A stretch of 64,000 bases of DNA from Diadema setosum (taxonomy: Eukaryota; Echinodermata; Echinoidea; Diadematoida; Diadematidae): assembly GCF_964275005.1 (NCBI RefSeq), contig NC_092686.1, positions 41,279,833 through 41,343,832 on the forward strand, written 5' to 3'. This document shows positions 23,701 to 33,184 of this stretch, one piece after another. Position numbers and translations under genes: made by a program. The notes under the pieces were generated by a model. The model was not told the origin of the DNA. It did not search any database and saw only the letters and a list, made by a program, of their open reading frames with translations. The number at the start of each line of letters is the position of its first letter. The first letter of the stretch is position 1.

Positions 23701-23744
23701 ACCAACGTATTTCGTGTGATACCGTAACGTTTTCTACATGTAAA

Positions 23745-24165
23745 TCCCACTTTAAAGCGACTGTTTACCATTGGGAGCAGTCGTAAAAAAAAGAAAAAAA
23801 TGTTCGAGTTATGACATATTATTATGATGGATTATGCATAGTTAAGTTGTCACAAAACATTCTACCATAATAACATTTCGCAATAAAGCCACATTATGAT
23901 ATATGGAGATATCACCAATTTTCTCAATAGACCATAACTTTAGACGGTCTACTCCATAGAAATACTATTAATGAAACTATTGTTCCCATTTTGTTTGCAA
24001 TGTATACTACAATGCACTGTACTTAACATTGACTATACTGATTATTTTTTTTTTACACTGGTTGTTTGTATCCGTAACTCACATTTTAGAATTACACATG
24101 TGTATTTAGAAGCAATAAGGCCTTTTGTTCATCTGCATAATAAATTATGGCAAATATAATGGCTT
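23745..24165 (+). repeat. Interspersed repeat family R, copy 1
   Basis: Shares gggagcagt, cacaaaacat(t/c)ctacca, accataac, ggttgtttgtatccgtaact-like and cacattttagaa-like blocks in the same order with 32421-32825. ~400 bp, non-coding and strongly diverged. Confidence 0.65.
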
Positions 24166-24559
24166 TAAAGGGATGGTACAGTTTTGGTGGAGATGAGAAT
24201 TGGGCTTTTAACTTTTTGTGAGATACCAAGAAAACACTTATGATATAGCACAGAGCATACCATTTTAAGTGGAATGCAAAGTTTATGTGATGAAAATCGG
24301 GTTTGGAATGACTGAAACATTCAAAAACAAAGTAAAACAAAGCGATCGCAATAAAGTGTGGGTCCCACACTTTATTAGAATCGCTTTTTTTTTTTTGATA
24401 TCTCAGCCATTTCAAAACCAATTTTCATCAAATAAACGTTGAATTCCACATAGAATTACATGCTCTTTCATATATTTCATAAGACGTTTTTCATTATCTC
24501 ACCAAAAAATGTTAGAAACCTGAAATTAGGTTTCAGCCGAAACTGCACGATCCCTTTAA
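24166..24559. mobile_element. Foldback MITE family F, copy 2
   Basis: Starts taaagggatggtacagtttt and ends with the inverse (aactgcacgatccctttaa). The arms share tggaatg(c/a)aaagttta, gaaaatcggg and aaatggctgaaa-type blocks with the other two copies. This is the cleanest uninterrupted copy. Confidence 0.78.
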
Positions 24560-24767
24560 GGTAGGATCCGAAATCATACCAAGGTATACTTCGTGGATGG
24601 TACTTGTCGAATGTTTTTCCATTAACATTAATACGTACATGTAAAAGTCATTAATTTTTTCAACATTCCTTGAGAACCAAATAACATCCAAACACTTTTG
24701 CGGTGTATAACAATTAAGACTCAGTTTAGAAATACCCAATCATGCAAAAACACGTCATGAGACCAAC

Positions 24768-25050
24768 GGTTACAGTTCGTTATTCCGAAGGTTTGTTATT
24801 CCGAAGGTTCTTTGGTCCGAAGGTTCGTTATTCCGAAGGTGATTCGTTATTCTGAAGGTTCGTTAATCCGAAAATGAAATAAGGTTCGTTATTCTGAAGG
24901 TTCGTTAATCCGAAAATGAAACAAAGCTCGTTACTCCGAAGGTTCGTTACGGACCCTATTTCATTTCGGATCAACGAACCTTCGGAATAACGAACCCTGT
25001 TTCATTTTCGGATTAACGAACCTTCGGAATAACGAACCCTATTTCATTTT
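24768..25050 (-). mobile_element. TTCGG MITE (family H), left half, split by LINE insertion
   Basis: Made of GGTTCGTTATTCCGAA words and their inverse. Begins ggttacagttcgttattccg and stops at catttt; the remainder resumes at 30772. Compared with the intact 250-bp copy at 58769-59018 the element lies in reverse orientation and has extra internal words. Confidence 0.8.
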
Positions 25051-25740
25051 AAGTTTTAGTTTCTTTATTTCACCAAAGCAAGGAACATATTAAAAAACAA
25101 TACATACATCAATATTCGGATACGATTACAAACATAATTATCAATAATACAGTGAAAAGGAAAAAAAAAATACAACAGAAATGTAGACAATTGACAATTA
25201 CAAATGTACACATACATAGGTTTAATAGATATGCTATGGTAGGTAGCAGCCAGAAAGGAAATGTCCCTTATTCTTAGCTGACCTAAAATCATTCGTTCAA
25301 TTTCAATTATCTATAGTGTGTTCAAATTGAAGTGAAACGTAAGAACAGGACAAGACAAGACAAGACAAAATAAAACACACAATGACAATAACACAATACG
25401 GGATGTCTTGAATCATAAAGAATAAAAGATTATACTCTTGACCTCAATGAGATTGGCTATAATTATAAAAGAGAGTTTTTTTTTTTTTTTGTAACCAGAT
25501 TTAAATGTATTCAAAGAGTTAGCATTACGCATCTCTCTTGGTCGAAATATTTTTCTGATTAATTGGCATACCAATTCAGAACTCAACCAGCTGATGTTTT
25601 GAATTTCTAGGTATGCTCCCAAATTACTCAACCTTTTAGCAGTCAACGTACACAAGCTAAATTTCATTATCAATATTGAAACACGCTTAAGCATCTTATA
25701 CAGGTTGTGTAGTTATCCAGGGTGAATTGTTGAGTTTGTT
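25051..25740 (-). mobile_element. LINE remnant inserted into the TTCGG MITE (minus strand)
   Basis: The segment directly after the MITE break reads, on the minus strand, as a LINE 3' end (ggtgaaataaagaaac...). Further up, minus-strand codons give LVCQLIRKIFRPREMRNANS and LNTFKSGYKK, the family C-terminal pattern (RNSNSLNTFKSKLK). Truncated and decayed. Confidence 0.6.
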
Positions 25741-25751
25741 CTTCTTGTTCA

Positions 25752-26395
25752 GGGTGGCATCTGCCAACGGGTGCCGACAGTATCAGCCGAGTATTGTATT
25801 CTTCTCCACTCACGCAGTGGACCGGCTGCACAGTTTAATACAATTTATTACAACATACTATGTCAATTTGTAACTTGTTCGAATTTGGTGTGTGCTTTGT
25901 TCGCTATAGAGTTGCCCTTGGCAACCGTGTACTTGCCCTACATGTTCTTTTTGTCCAGGATGGCATCTGCCAACGGGTGCCATCAGAACTGACAGTATCA
26001 GCCGAGTATTGTATTCTTCTCCACTCACGCAGTGGACCGGCTGCACAGTTTAATACAGTTCATTACAATTTATGTCAACTTGTAACTTGCTCGAATTTGG
26101 TGTGTGCCTTGTTCGCTACAGAGTTGCCCTTGGCAACCATGTATTTGCCCTATATAATATACTGGCCGTCGGCGGTCCCAGCGTGTTGGTCTTTTTGGGG
26201 CATAGGGATGGGTGATCTTTTGCGCTGCAGTTATGGGAGAGGAGGAATCCGTATAGAATTAATGATAAAAACGGTTATTTTTTTTTCTCATTTCTTGTAA
26301 AATTGATTCTTCGGGTAAGGATTTCCTTCCTAGAGTTGCCCTTGGCAACCTAGTATTTGCCCTATATAGTGGCGGTTGGCGGTCCCTATGAGACT
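25752..26395 (+). repeat. Tandem monomer-like repeats upstream of the LINE frame
   Basis: A ~206-bp unit beginning ggcatctgccaacgggtgcc occurs at ~25755 and again at ~25961 (the second with a 10-bp addition, atcagaactg). Both contain gccgagtattgtattcttct, gcagtggaccggctgcacag and gttgcccttggcaacc. A third, partial unit (gagttgcccttggcaaccta ... ggcggtccc) is at 26331-26388. They precede the endonuclease-reverse transcriptase frame and may be the 5' UTR promoter units of the LINE. Confidence 0.7.
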
Positions 26396-26647
26396 TGAGA
26401 TGTCTTCTCTTCTGTCATAACACAATACGTATTACATACATGTGTTCCTTCTATTGATCGGATAAAGAACAATTACCGCAGTTTTATTATAACTTATTTT
26501 GAATATTAGTATTCATGCTTATGACAAACTGTTCTCTTTATGTTTGTGCCTACTTAGATCGTATTAATGTTATGTATAGGACGATCCTATTTTCCTTTGT
26601 AGACAATGTTATATTAAGAGACAACGATAAAATGTGTAACTGCAATA

Positions 26648-29600
26648 TTGCAACAATCTCCACAGTCAAATTGTTCTCTACTGCCCTCTACAGGTGCCCT
26701 CGTGGACTCGAGCAACGGACAACACGCTCACCCTTTAATACGCAATTCTATAGACACAGCATTCAATTCAATTAATGATGATGACTTTTTTGATTTGGCA
26801 GGACCTTCTTTTGAACAAAACGAATCAAATATCAATCAAAATGACAATTTTTTTGATAATTATGTTTCTGACAGTTTTAATTCATCGCCGCAAGAATTAG
26901 ATTATGATTTTGACACAGAGAACCAATTGCAAAGTCCGTCTTCTGAATATCTTACTCAATCCCAATTTACCAATGTTGTCAAGGAATATGATAGTACTAC
27001 TTTTTCTCTTTTACATTTTAATATTAGAAGTATTAATAAGCATTTTGAAGAATTGAGGTTATTTTTAAATAGTCCCATCATGCATAATATCTCGGCGGTA
27101 GGTTTAACCGAAACCTGGCTCTCTCATGACTCCAGTCTTCCCTTCGCTCTCGACGGGTACGATTTAATGGTTAATAACAGACAAAATAGGGTAGGTGGAG
27201 GCGTTGCCATATATGTTAAACAAAATTATGATTATGTAGTCCGCGATGAGTTTACCAGTATGACTGATTTTTTTGAGTCTTTATTTATTGAAATCACAGT
27301 TCCAGGCAGCAAAAATATAATCATAGGTGTAGTATATAGACCACCAAACGCGAATACTAAATCATTTTTAGATTATTTTTCGGATCTGGTTAAAAACCCA
27401 CTTTTTATCAATAAAAATTGTTTTATAATGGGTGATTTCAATATAGATTTACTAAAACAGAACAATATGTCGCAAGATTTTTTGGAAATATTTTTGTCTG
27501 CCTCTTTTTTACCCTTAATATCTAAACCCACACGTATAGTTAATGAATCTGTTTCTTTAATTGATAACATTTTTTGTAACATTCTTCCTCCTCCTGATTC
27601 TTTTGTAGTACTCTCAGATATCACCGATCATTTCCCCATCTCGACTGGTTTTTCTTTAAATGAAACAGTTAATAATAAAAACAACAATATATTTAAACGA
27701 AGAATTACTCATGAAAGTATAGCTAGGCTAGGTGCTAGCTTAGACACCGCAGACTGGTCCTGTATCTTTGATACAGATGATGTTAATTTGTCTTATGAAT
27801 ATTTTATGAAGATTTTTATCCAACATTTGGACATTTGTATTCCAAAACGTAGAGAAAAATCAGCTAATTACAAAAAAATACCCAGGCTCCCATGGATTTC
27901 AAAATCACTCCTGCGTTCAATAAATAGAAAGAATAATTTATATTACAGATTTAAAATGAAACGTACTGAGCAATCAAAGTTGAAATACACTAGTTACAAA
28001 AATACTTTGACGAAAATTATACGAATAGAAAAGAAAAAATATTATACTAATCAGTTACAATTTTACAGGCATGATATGCAAAATACATGGAAAGTTTTAA
28101 AGCAAGCCATGAATATATCAAATGTTAAGTCAAATATTACAAAAATTAGATTTGATGGTGAAATTGTTGAAGATTCTCAACAAATTTGTGATATTTTGAA
28201 TAACCATTTTTCTTCAATTGGGGAAAGCCTGGCAAGTAATATTCCTCCCTCCACAAAACATTTTTCCGAATTTTTGGGTCCCCCAAATTCTAGTTCAATA
28301 TTTTTTAATCCAACATACACTCAGGAGATAATTAATATTGTCTCTGATTTCAGTTCCAAAAAAAGTGCTGGACACGATGACATCAGCAATTTTCTTTTAA
28401 AGGGGGTAATATCGTCAATTGCGGATCCCTTAGCTCATATATTTAATCTATCCCTTTTTAATGGCACCTTCCCCGAAAGTATGAAAATAGCAAAAGTCAT
28501 CCCCTTGTTTAAAAAAGGTGACAAATTAGATGTAAATAATTACCGACCAATTTCTTTGTTAAGTGCATTGTCAAAAATTCTTGAAAAAATTATTTATAAA
28601 AGAACTATTAATTTCTTTAAATTTAATAATATATTTACGAATTCTCAGTTTGGATTTAGGGAGAAACATAGCACCACACATGCATTATTGAGTTTTATAG
28701 AAAAAGTGGCACATGCTATCGATAAATCTTCTCATTTGATAGGTTTGTTCCTGGACTTCTCCAAGGCCTTCGACACCATCAATCATGATATTTTACTTAA
28801 CAAATTACACCATTATGGAGTGCGTGGGAAGGCCTTGGAGTGGTTCAGGAGCTACCTCATGAACAGGAAACAATATGTTTCTTTAAATGGTTGTAATTCA
28901 CAAATATTAAATATTAAATGTGGGGTGCCACAGGGAAGTTTATTAGGTCCACTGTTGTTTACTGTTTACATAAATGATTTTTGTAGATCATCAGATGTTC
29001 TTTCTTTTATTCTTTTTGCAGACGACTCAAATCTATTTTTTTCACACAATAATCTTTTTACCCTTGTTAATACAATAAATTTAGAATTAGAAAATGTTGC
29101 CCAGTGGATAAAAGCAAATAAGTTATCTCTTAATCTTCAAAAAACTAAATATATGCTTTTTAGCAATTCTACTGAGGCATTACCTGTTGATATTGTTTTA
29201 GATGGTACTCCACTCGAAAATGTTTCCCATATAAAATTTCTTGGAGTAACAGTTGACAATAAGCTGTCCTGGAAATTTCATATTGACAGTATATGTAAAA
29301 TTATTTCACGTAATATTGGTATAATTAATAAGCTTAAGTTTTGTTTTCCTTTGTCGTCCCTGCTCGTATTATATTCATCCTTAATATTGCCATATTTAAG
29401 TTACGGTATTCTCGCGTGGGGAAATACATATAAAACATTCTTAGATAAATTACTTTTATTGCAAAAGAAATCACTCCGTGTTGTATGTCATACTGCATTT
29501 TTGTCCCATACTGACCCACTATTTTATGAGCATAAAATATTGAAAATTAATGATTTGTATTTGTTTAATCTAGGACAATTTATGTATAATTATAATAAAA

Positions 29601-29851
29601 ATAATCTCCCAAATATATTTGAAACAATGTTTCAAAGAAATCAATCCATTCATAATTATCCAACACGGCGATCAAATGATTTCCATTTGCCATTCATGAG
29701 AACTTTGTTGGCTCAAAACACATTTATTTCTGACGGGCCAAAGTACTGGAATTCACTTCCCAGTAACATTACTACAGCTCAATCTCTGAATTCCTTTAAG
29801 AATAAATTAAAATCATTTTTATTGAAACTTTATAACATCCAACAGAGTTAG
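26648..29851 (+). CDS. LINE endonuclease-reverse transcriptase (ORF2-type)
   Basis: 1067 open codons. Residues 1-115 are low-complexity Asn/Asp/Ser-rich. An apurinic-like endonuclease follows at ~120-340 (HFNIRS, GLTETWL, VGGGVAIYV, VVYRPPN, MGDFNIDLL, SDITDHFP). Reverse transcriptase is at ~540-850: SAGHDDIS, LFKKGDKLDVNNYRPISLL, FLDFSKAFDTINHDILL at ~700, GVPQGSLLGPLLF, catalytic FADD at ~790, FLGVTVDNKLSW. The C-terminal region ends NYPTRRSNDFH...GPKYWNSLP...NSFKNKLKSFLL, as in CR1/Daphne/Crack-like clades. All catalytic motifs are present. The listed first codon is TTG and no in-frame ATG occurs between the upstream stop (26615) and codon 144, so the true start is unclear. Confidence 0.9.
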   Translation: MQQSPQSNCSLLPSTGALVDSSNGQHAHPLIRNSIDTAFNSINDDDFFDLAGPSFEQNESNINQNDNFFDNYVSDSFNSSPQELDYDFDTENQLQSPSSEYLTQSQFTNVVKEYDSTTFSLLHFNIRSINKHFEELRLFLNSPIMHNISAVGLTETWLSHDSSLPFALDGYDLMVNNRQNRVGGGVAIYVKQNYDYVVRDEFTSMTDFFESLFIEITVPGSKNIIIGVVYRPPNANTKSFLDYFSDLVKNPLFINKNCFIMGDFNIDLLKQNNMSQDFLEIFLSASFLPLISKPTRIVNESVSLIDNIFCNILPPPDSFVVLSDITDHFPISTGFSLNETVNNKNNNIFKRRITHESIARLGASLDTADWSCIFDTDDVNLSYEYFMKIFIQHLDICIPKRREKSANYKKIPRLPWISKSLLRSINRKNNLYYRFKMKRTEQSKLKYTSYKNTLTKIIRIEKKKYYTNQLQFYRHDMQNTWKVLKQAMNISNVKSNITKIRFDGEIVEDSQQICDILNNHFSSIGESLASNIPPSTKHFSEFLGPPNSSSIFFNPTYTQEIINIVSDFSSKKSAGHDDISNFLLKGVISSIADPLAHIFNLSLFNGTFPESMKIAKVIPLFKKGDKLDVNNYRPISLLSALSKILEKIIYKRTINFFKFNNIFTNSQFGFREKHSTTHALLSFIEKVAHAIDKSSHLIGLFLDFSKAFDTINHDILLNKLHHYGVRGKALEWFRSYLMNRKQYVSLNGCNSQILNIKCGVPQGSLLGPLLFTVYINDFCRSSDVLSFILFADDSNLFFSHNNLFTLVNTINLELENVAQWIKANKLSLNLQKTKYMLFSNSTEALPVDIVLDGTPLENVSHIKFLGVTVDNKLSWKFHIDSICKIISRNIGIINKLKFCFPLSSLLVLYSSLILPYLSYGILAWGNTYKTFLDKLLLLQKKSLRVVCHTAFLSHTDPLFYEHKILKINDLYLFNLGQFMYNYNKNNLPNIFETMFQRNQSIHNYPTRRSNDFHLPFMRTLLAQNTFISDGPKYWNSLPSNITTAQSLNSFKNKLKSFLLKLYNIQQS

Positions 29852-30235
29852 TTTCCCTTTATCATCTCAGTCAAGTCATCATTCTTTTTTACATAAGTCC
29901 TTCTATTAAACTATGTCCCTGTTTGTGTTCTAAATATAACGATGTGTTTTTTTTTTCTCCTGCATTCTTACCAACATAACTACGTATAAAAAATGTTTTG
30001 CATTACATTCAATCCAGCTTGTATTTTATCACTTATTTTACATTATGAAATCCAGATTGCTTGCGTCCACGATGGCACATGCTGTAGTTCCCTCTTTTTT
30101 CTCCCTTTTTTTCCTCTTTTTTTCCTCTTTTGCTTTCCTTTCCTTTTCTCTCTTTTTCCTCTTCCCAATCATTTTGATGTCAGTTGACATCGGTTCGTTT
30201 ATTGTGTTTTATATTGATGTTTTGTGTATTTTTCT

Positions 30236-30279
30236 GAGGGTCCCATATCGTACAAGCTTTGCTTCTTAGTGGGACCCTC
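30236..30279 (+). repeat. Conserved 3' UTR hairpin of the LINE
   Basis: GAGGGTCCCA (30236-30245) pairs perfectly with TGGGACCCTC (30270-30279) around a 24-nt loop containing tacaagctttgc. The second copy of this LINE family has the same stem at 53052-53096. Likely the recognition structure for the reverse transcriptase. Confidence 0.75.
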
Positions 30280-30494
30280 CACTTCCATCCTCATCCTTAG
30301 TTGACTTGTATTATACGCTTTATGTATTTAACAAAGATGTAATCACATCTACTTTTCATTTTCATAATTTTCTTATGTACCTTTTCAAATTTTGTTCTAT
30401 ATCACAAATATCCCGTGTATATGCAATGTAAATAAATTTCTTTGTTCATTTTGATGGAGGTGAAAATAAAGTTGAAAGTTGAAAGTTGAAAGTA

Positions 30495-30771
30495 CCACTC
30501 TAAAGTCCTTAACCCTAATTGCACAGGGTAGGACCAATGTAAATGATAGATCGTTGATAAAAAGAAGTACGGGATAGAGGTATAGGTGAAAATCATTCGC
30601 GGATCGCGTGCTATAATTATGAATTTGATTATTAAAAGTGAACAAATCTAAGAGAGTCCTTGGTAATAAACGATTTTTACACAAGTACATAAAAATGCCA
30701 GCTTGATATTTGTACATATCATTCAACTGCAATATCTTCAGGGATTAAAAAAGTGGCTGGGTATGGGCAAG
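30495..30771 (-). mobile_element. LINE remnant (minus strand), C-terminal region
   Basis: Minus-strand codons give QLNDMYKYQAGIFMYLCKNR, then QIHNYSTRSANDFHLY, the family C-terminal motif (NYNTRSANDFHL). It lies between the + strand LINE and the right half of the split MITE, so it probably belongs to an older LINE into which the younger one inserted. Confidence 0.7.
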
Positions 30772-30963
30772 ATTTTCGGATTAACGATCCTTCGGAATAA
30801 CGAACCTTCGGAATAACGCCACAAATGTTCGGATTAACGAACCCTTTTTCATTTTCGGATTAACGAACCTCTAGGTATAGGGAATTTGTGTGTTTCGGAT
30901 TAGCGAACCTTCGGATTAACAAACCTTCGGAATAACGAACCTTCGGAATAACGAACAGCACCC
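30772..30963 (-). mobile_element. TTCGG MITE (family H), right half
   Basis: Resumes with attttcggattaacg and ends cggaataacgaacagcaccc, the reverse complement of the start of the intact copy at 58769. The pentamer ATTTT ends the left half and begins this half, consistent with a short duplication from the insertion. The block ctctaggtatagggaatttg is shared with the intact copy. Confidence 0.8.
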
Positions 30964-31029
30964 ACTATTCCAACCATGTTCAAACGTATTTCTACTTGGA
31001 GTAAAATTTTACGGCGCAGCAATTAAAAT

Positions 31030-31615
31030 TCAAATTTATACTTATCTTACCACGACCCTGTGTCCACACGACGGTCGTGGGAAGAAACTCCGACCAATTT
31101 ACCACGGCCTCTGTGGGGATCACCGTGGAGGGTCGGTGTAACTTCCGGAAGTGGTAGCGCCGTGTTTGTTTTGTTTTGTTTTTGTTTTTTACCAGCGGCA
31201 TTTATCTTCTCCATTCTTGTTGATGAAAATTTCTGAGCGCTATGTGTATCTTCTCCATCGCGATCGACTAGGTTATAGAATTGTACTGCACGCGCACGTG
31301 TACTCGCATTTCACTCTGGAAGTTTTACCTAGATCGTATAAGGTTTGTAAGGTCATAGATACTCCGAGGGTTTATCCGCACGGGCAATTTACTCCGACCG
31401 GCTAGTCGTGGTAGCGAGATACTCCTGAAAAAATCAGTCCCAGTATCTTGGTCGGAGGAAGAGGTCGTGGTAAGTTCCCCCGACCGGAGGAAGTTACCAC
31501 GACCTTGTTCAGACGGGCACTACTCCGACCTTTCTTCCGACAGTCCTCCGACCAAGCTTCCTCCGAAGTTATACTCCGACCAAAACTGCCTCCATCTGAA
31601 CGCAGCTATAGAAAA
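31030..31615. mobile_element. Possible DNA-transposon fragment with repeated ACCACGACC/CTCCGACC words
   Basis: The words accacgacc, ggtcgtgg and actccgacc recur in both orientations at the two ends (31045-31140 and 31445-31600), giving a foldback layout with higher GC than the flanks. No transposase frame is seen. Family unknown. Confidence 0.45.
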
Positions 31616-32420
31616 GTTGTTATCTGTTGTACACTGCGTCATTTGTTTGTTTTTTGTTTGTTCATTTCCATCTGAGAAGATGGCTGGATAGCCCATATTA
31701 TTGTCAGCTATGCTAAGCCGGTCTTCCATGGAGTCCAGCTGGATGTGAGGTGGGACCACTAATTCACCGGGTTAAACACCCTCACCCACACATCAAACTT
31801 CTAGAACTGAAACTTCGTAAAATTTGGTTGCCAGTGTGAACGGAAGAGCAAAAATTGGCGAAAGTACTTGCAGTTAACTTTGAGAAATTTTGCCAGTGTG
31901 GCCGCCGCTGAAATTACAATAATACATGTTACAGAGAGAGTGGGAGAGAGGGCAACCTCACTTCAGCAGGAAGAAAAGCCATACACAGCCTGCCACGGAA
32001 CCTTGACCTATAAACCTGCAGACAAAGGGTCTGTCCAATCGAAAGGAAATTGCAATGCAGAAGAACAACTACAAGAAGCTAATGCATAACCCAAATGACG
32101 GTCACATGAAAATGGTTAAAAACAACATAGAACAATAGTACCAACAGGGATATAATCAAAACTCACCTCTCTCCACGGGAAGTCCAGTGCCCCGACCTGA
32201 ACTTTTTCTCTAACCTAGATTCATAAAGTATAACTGACCCAAGAAGACCAACAGTCTCTGGTTGCTAATACCCCATCGTTCTCCAAATAGAATCATGCAA
32301 AAAACAAAAAACAAAAACAAAACAAAACAAAACAAAAAACAGGGAGGTGCCTGAACAAACCACCAGACCTACAATCCTCCCTCCTTCTCCCAACTTCCTC
32401 ACACCTTCCACACAAGTTTA
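31616..32420. other. Intergenic, nothing recognised
   Basis: Includes an A/C low-complexity tract at 32297-32340. No exon supported. Confidence 0.4.
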
Positions 32421-32825
32421 AAAGTATTATTTTACCGATGGGAGCAGTGATTTTTTTTTTTTTTTTTGTAAATTGAATCTTCACATTTCATACATATAAT
32501 TATATTGCGTAGCTTAGTTGTATCACAAAACATCCTACCATATCAAAATTTTACAATACGTCTCAAATATAAGGACATGCCACTATTTTTTTCTAGATAA
32601 ACCATAACCGTGGACGATTTATTATATAAACAGTTTTGTTATATCTATTGTTCACATTTTCTATATTTAACAATATTTAAATTTATTATACTAAATAATT
32701 TTTTTATTTTTTACAGTGGTTGTTTCTATCCCTAACTCACATTCTAAAACTATTTTGAAGCACTAAAGCATGGTTTTGGTTTCATCTGCAAAAGGTAAAT
32801 TATGCCTGTTATAAGCAAACCATAC
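32421..32825 (+). repeat. Interspersed repeat family R, copy 2
   Basis: Diverged partner of 23745-24165, sharing ordered blocks such as gggagcagt, tcacaaaacatcctaccat, gataaaccataaccgt and ggttgtttctatccctaact. Confidence 0.65.
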
Positions 32826-33184
32826 AGTAGCCAGAAAGGCAGCGCAGGTGTCTCACCTTCCAAGCTATAGCCAAGCTCTCCGAATCAGACGCATCTGCTC
32901 CAGTCCACATACAGAAAAGCATTAACACTCCCATCAACTTCAGTCACCATGTACTAGGCAGCTGCCAATACATGGTGAATGATTCCACGGAATCGACATA
33001 AGTTTATTACCGTCATCGTCAAAGGCAATCGATTCGGACGGGTCGCCCATCTTAACAGCAGAAGAAAGTTGGCTCTGTTTGACGTGACATTCCCTATTGC
33101 TTCCAATTTGAGCCAAGCTTTTGGATATAGGTACAGACTTCTGTCGGATGGTAAAACGGCTAGAAGAAAAGAGTATCTGGACCA
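32826..33184. other. Unexplained segment with overlapping open frames
   Basis: Composition is less AT-biased than the flanking repeats. A minus-strand frame from ATG at 33050 reads MGDPSESIAFDDDGNKLMSI and on to 32940; a plus-strand frame at 32979-33197 overlaps it. No family is recognised and no splice pair is compelling. It could be an exon, a processed fragment or chance. Confidence 0.3.

Larger units (their letters stand above)
25752..30494 (+). mobile_element. CR1/Jockey-type LINE, nearly whole
   Basis: Parts in order: tandem 5' units (25752-26395), ~250-bp leader, an uninterrupted 1067-codon frame (26648-29851) and a ~640-bp 3' UTR. The UTR has a perfect 10-bp stem hairpin (30236-30279) and ends in (GTTGAAA)3 at ~30473-30494. 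A terminal short tandem repeat instead of poly(A) is typical of CR1/L2-type LINEs. No ORF1 (gag-like) frame is seen upstream. The open frame implies recent insertion. It is flanked on both sides by minus-strand LINE pieces. Confidence 0.85.

Noticed and set aside
26515-26775. LINE ORF1
   Set aside because: The 86-codon frame has no zinc-knuckle, coiled-coil or esterase-like signs and overlaps the main frame out of phase.
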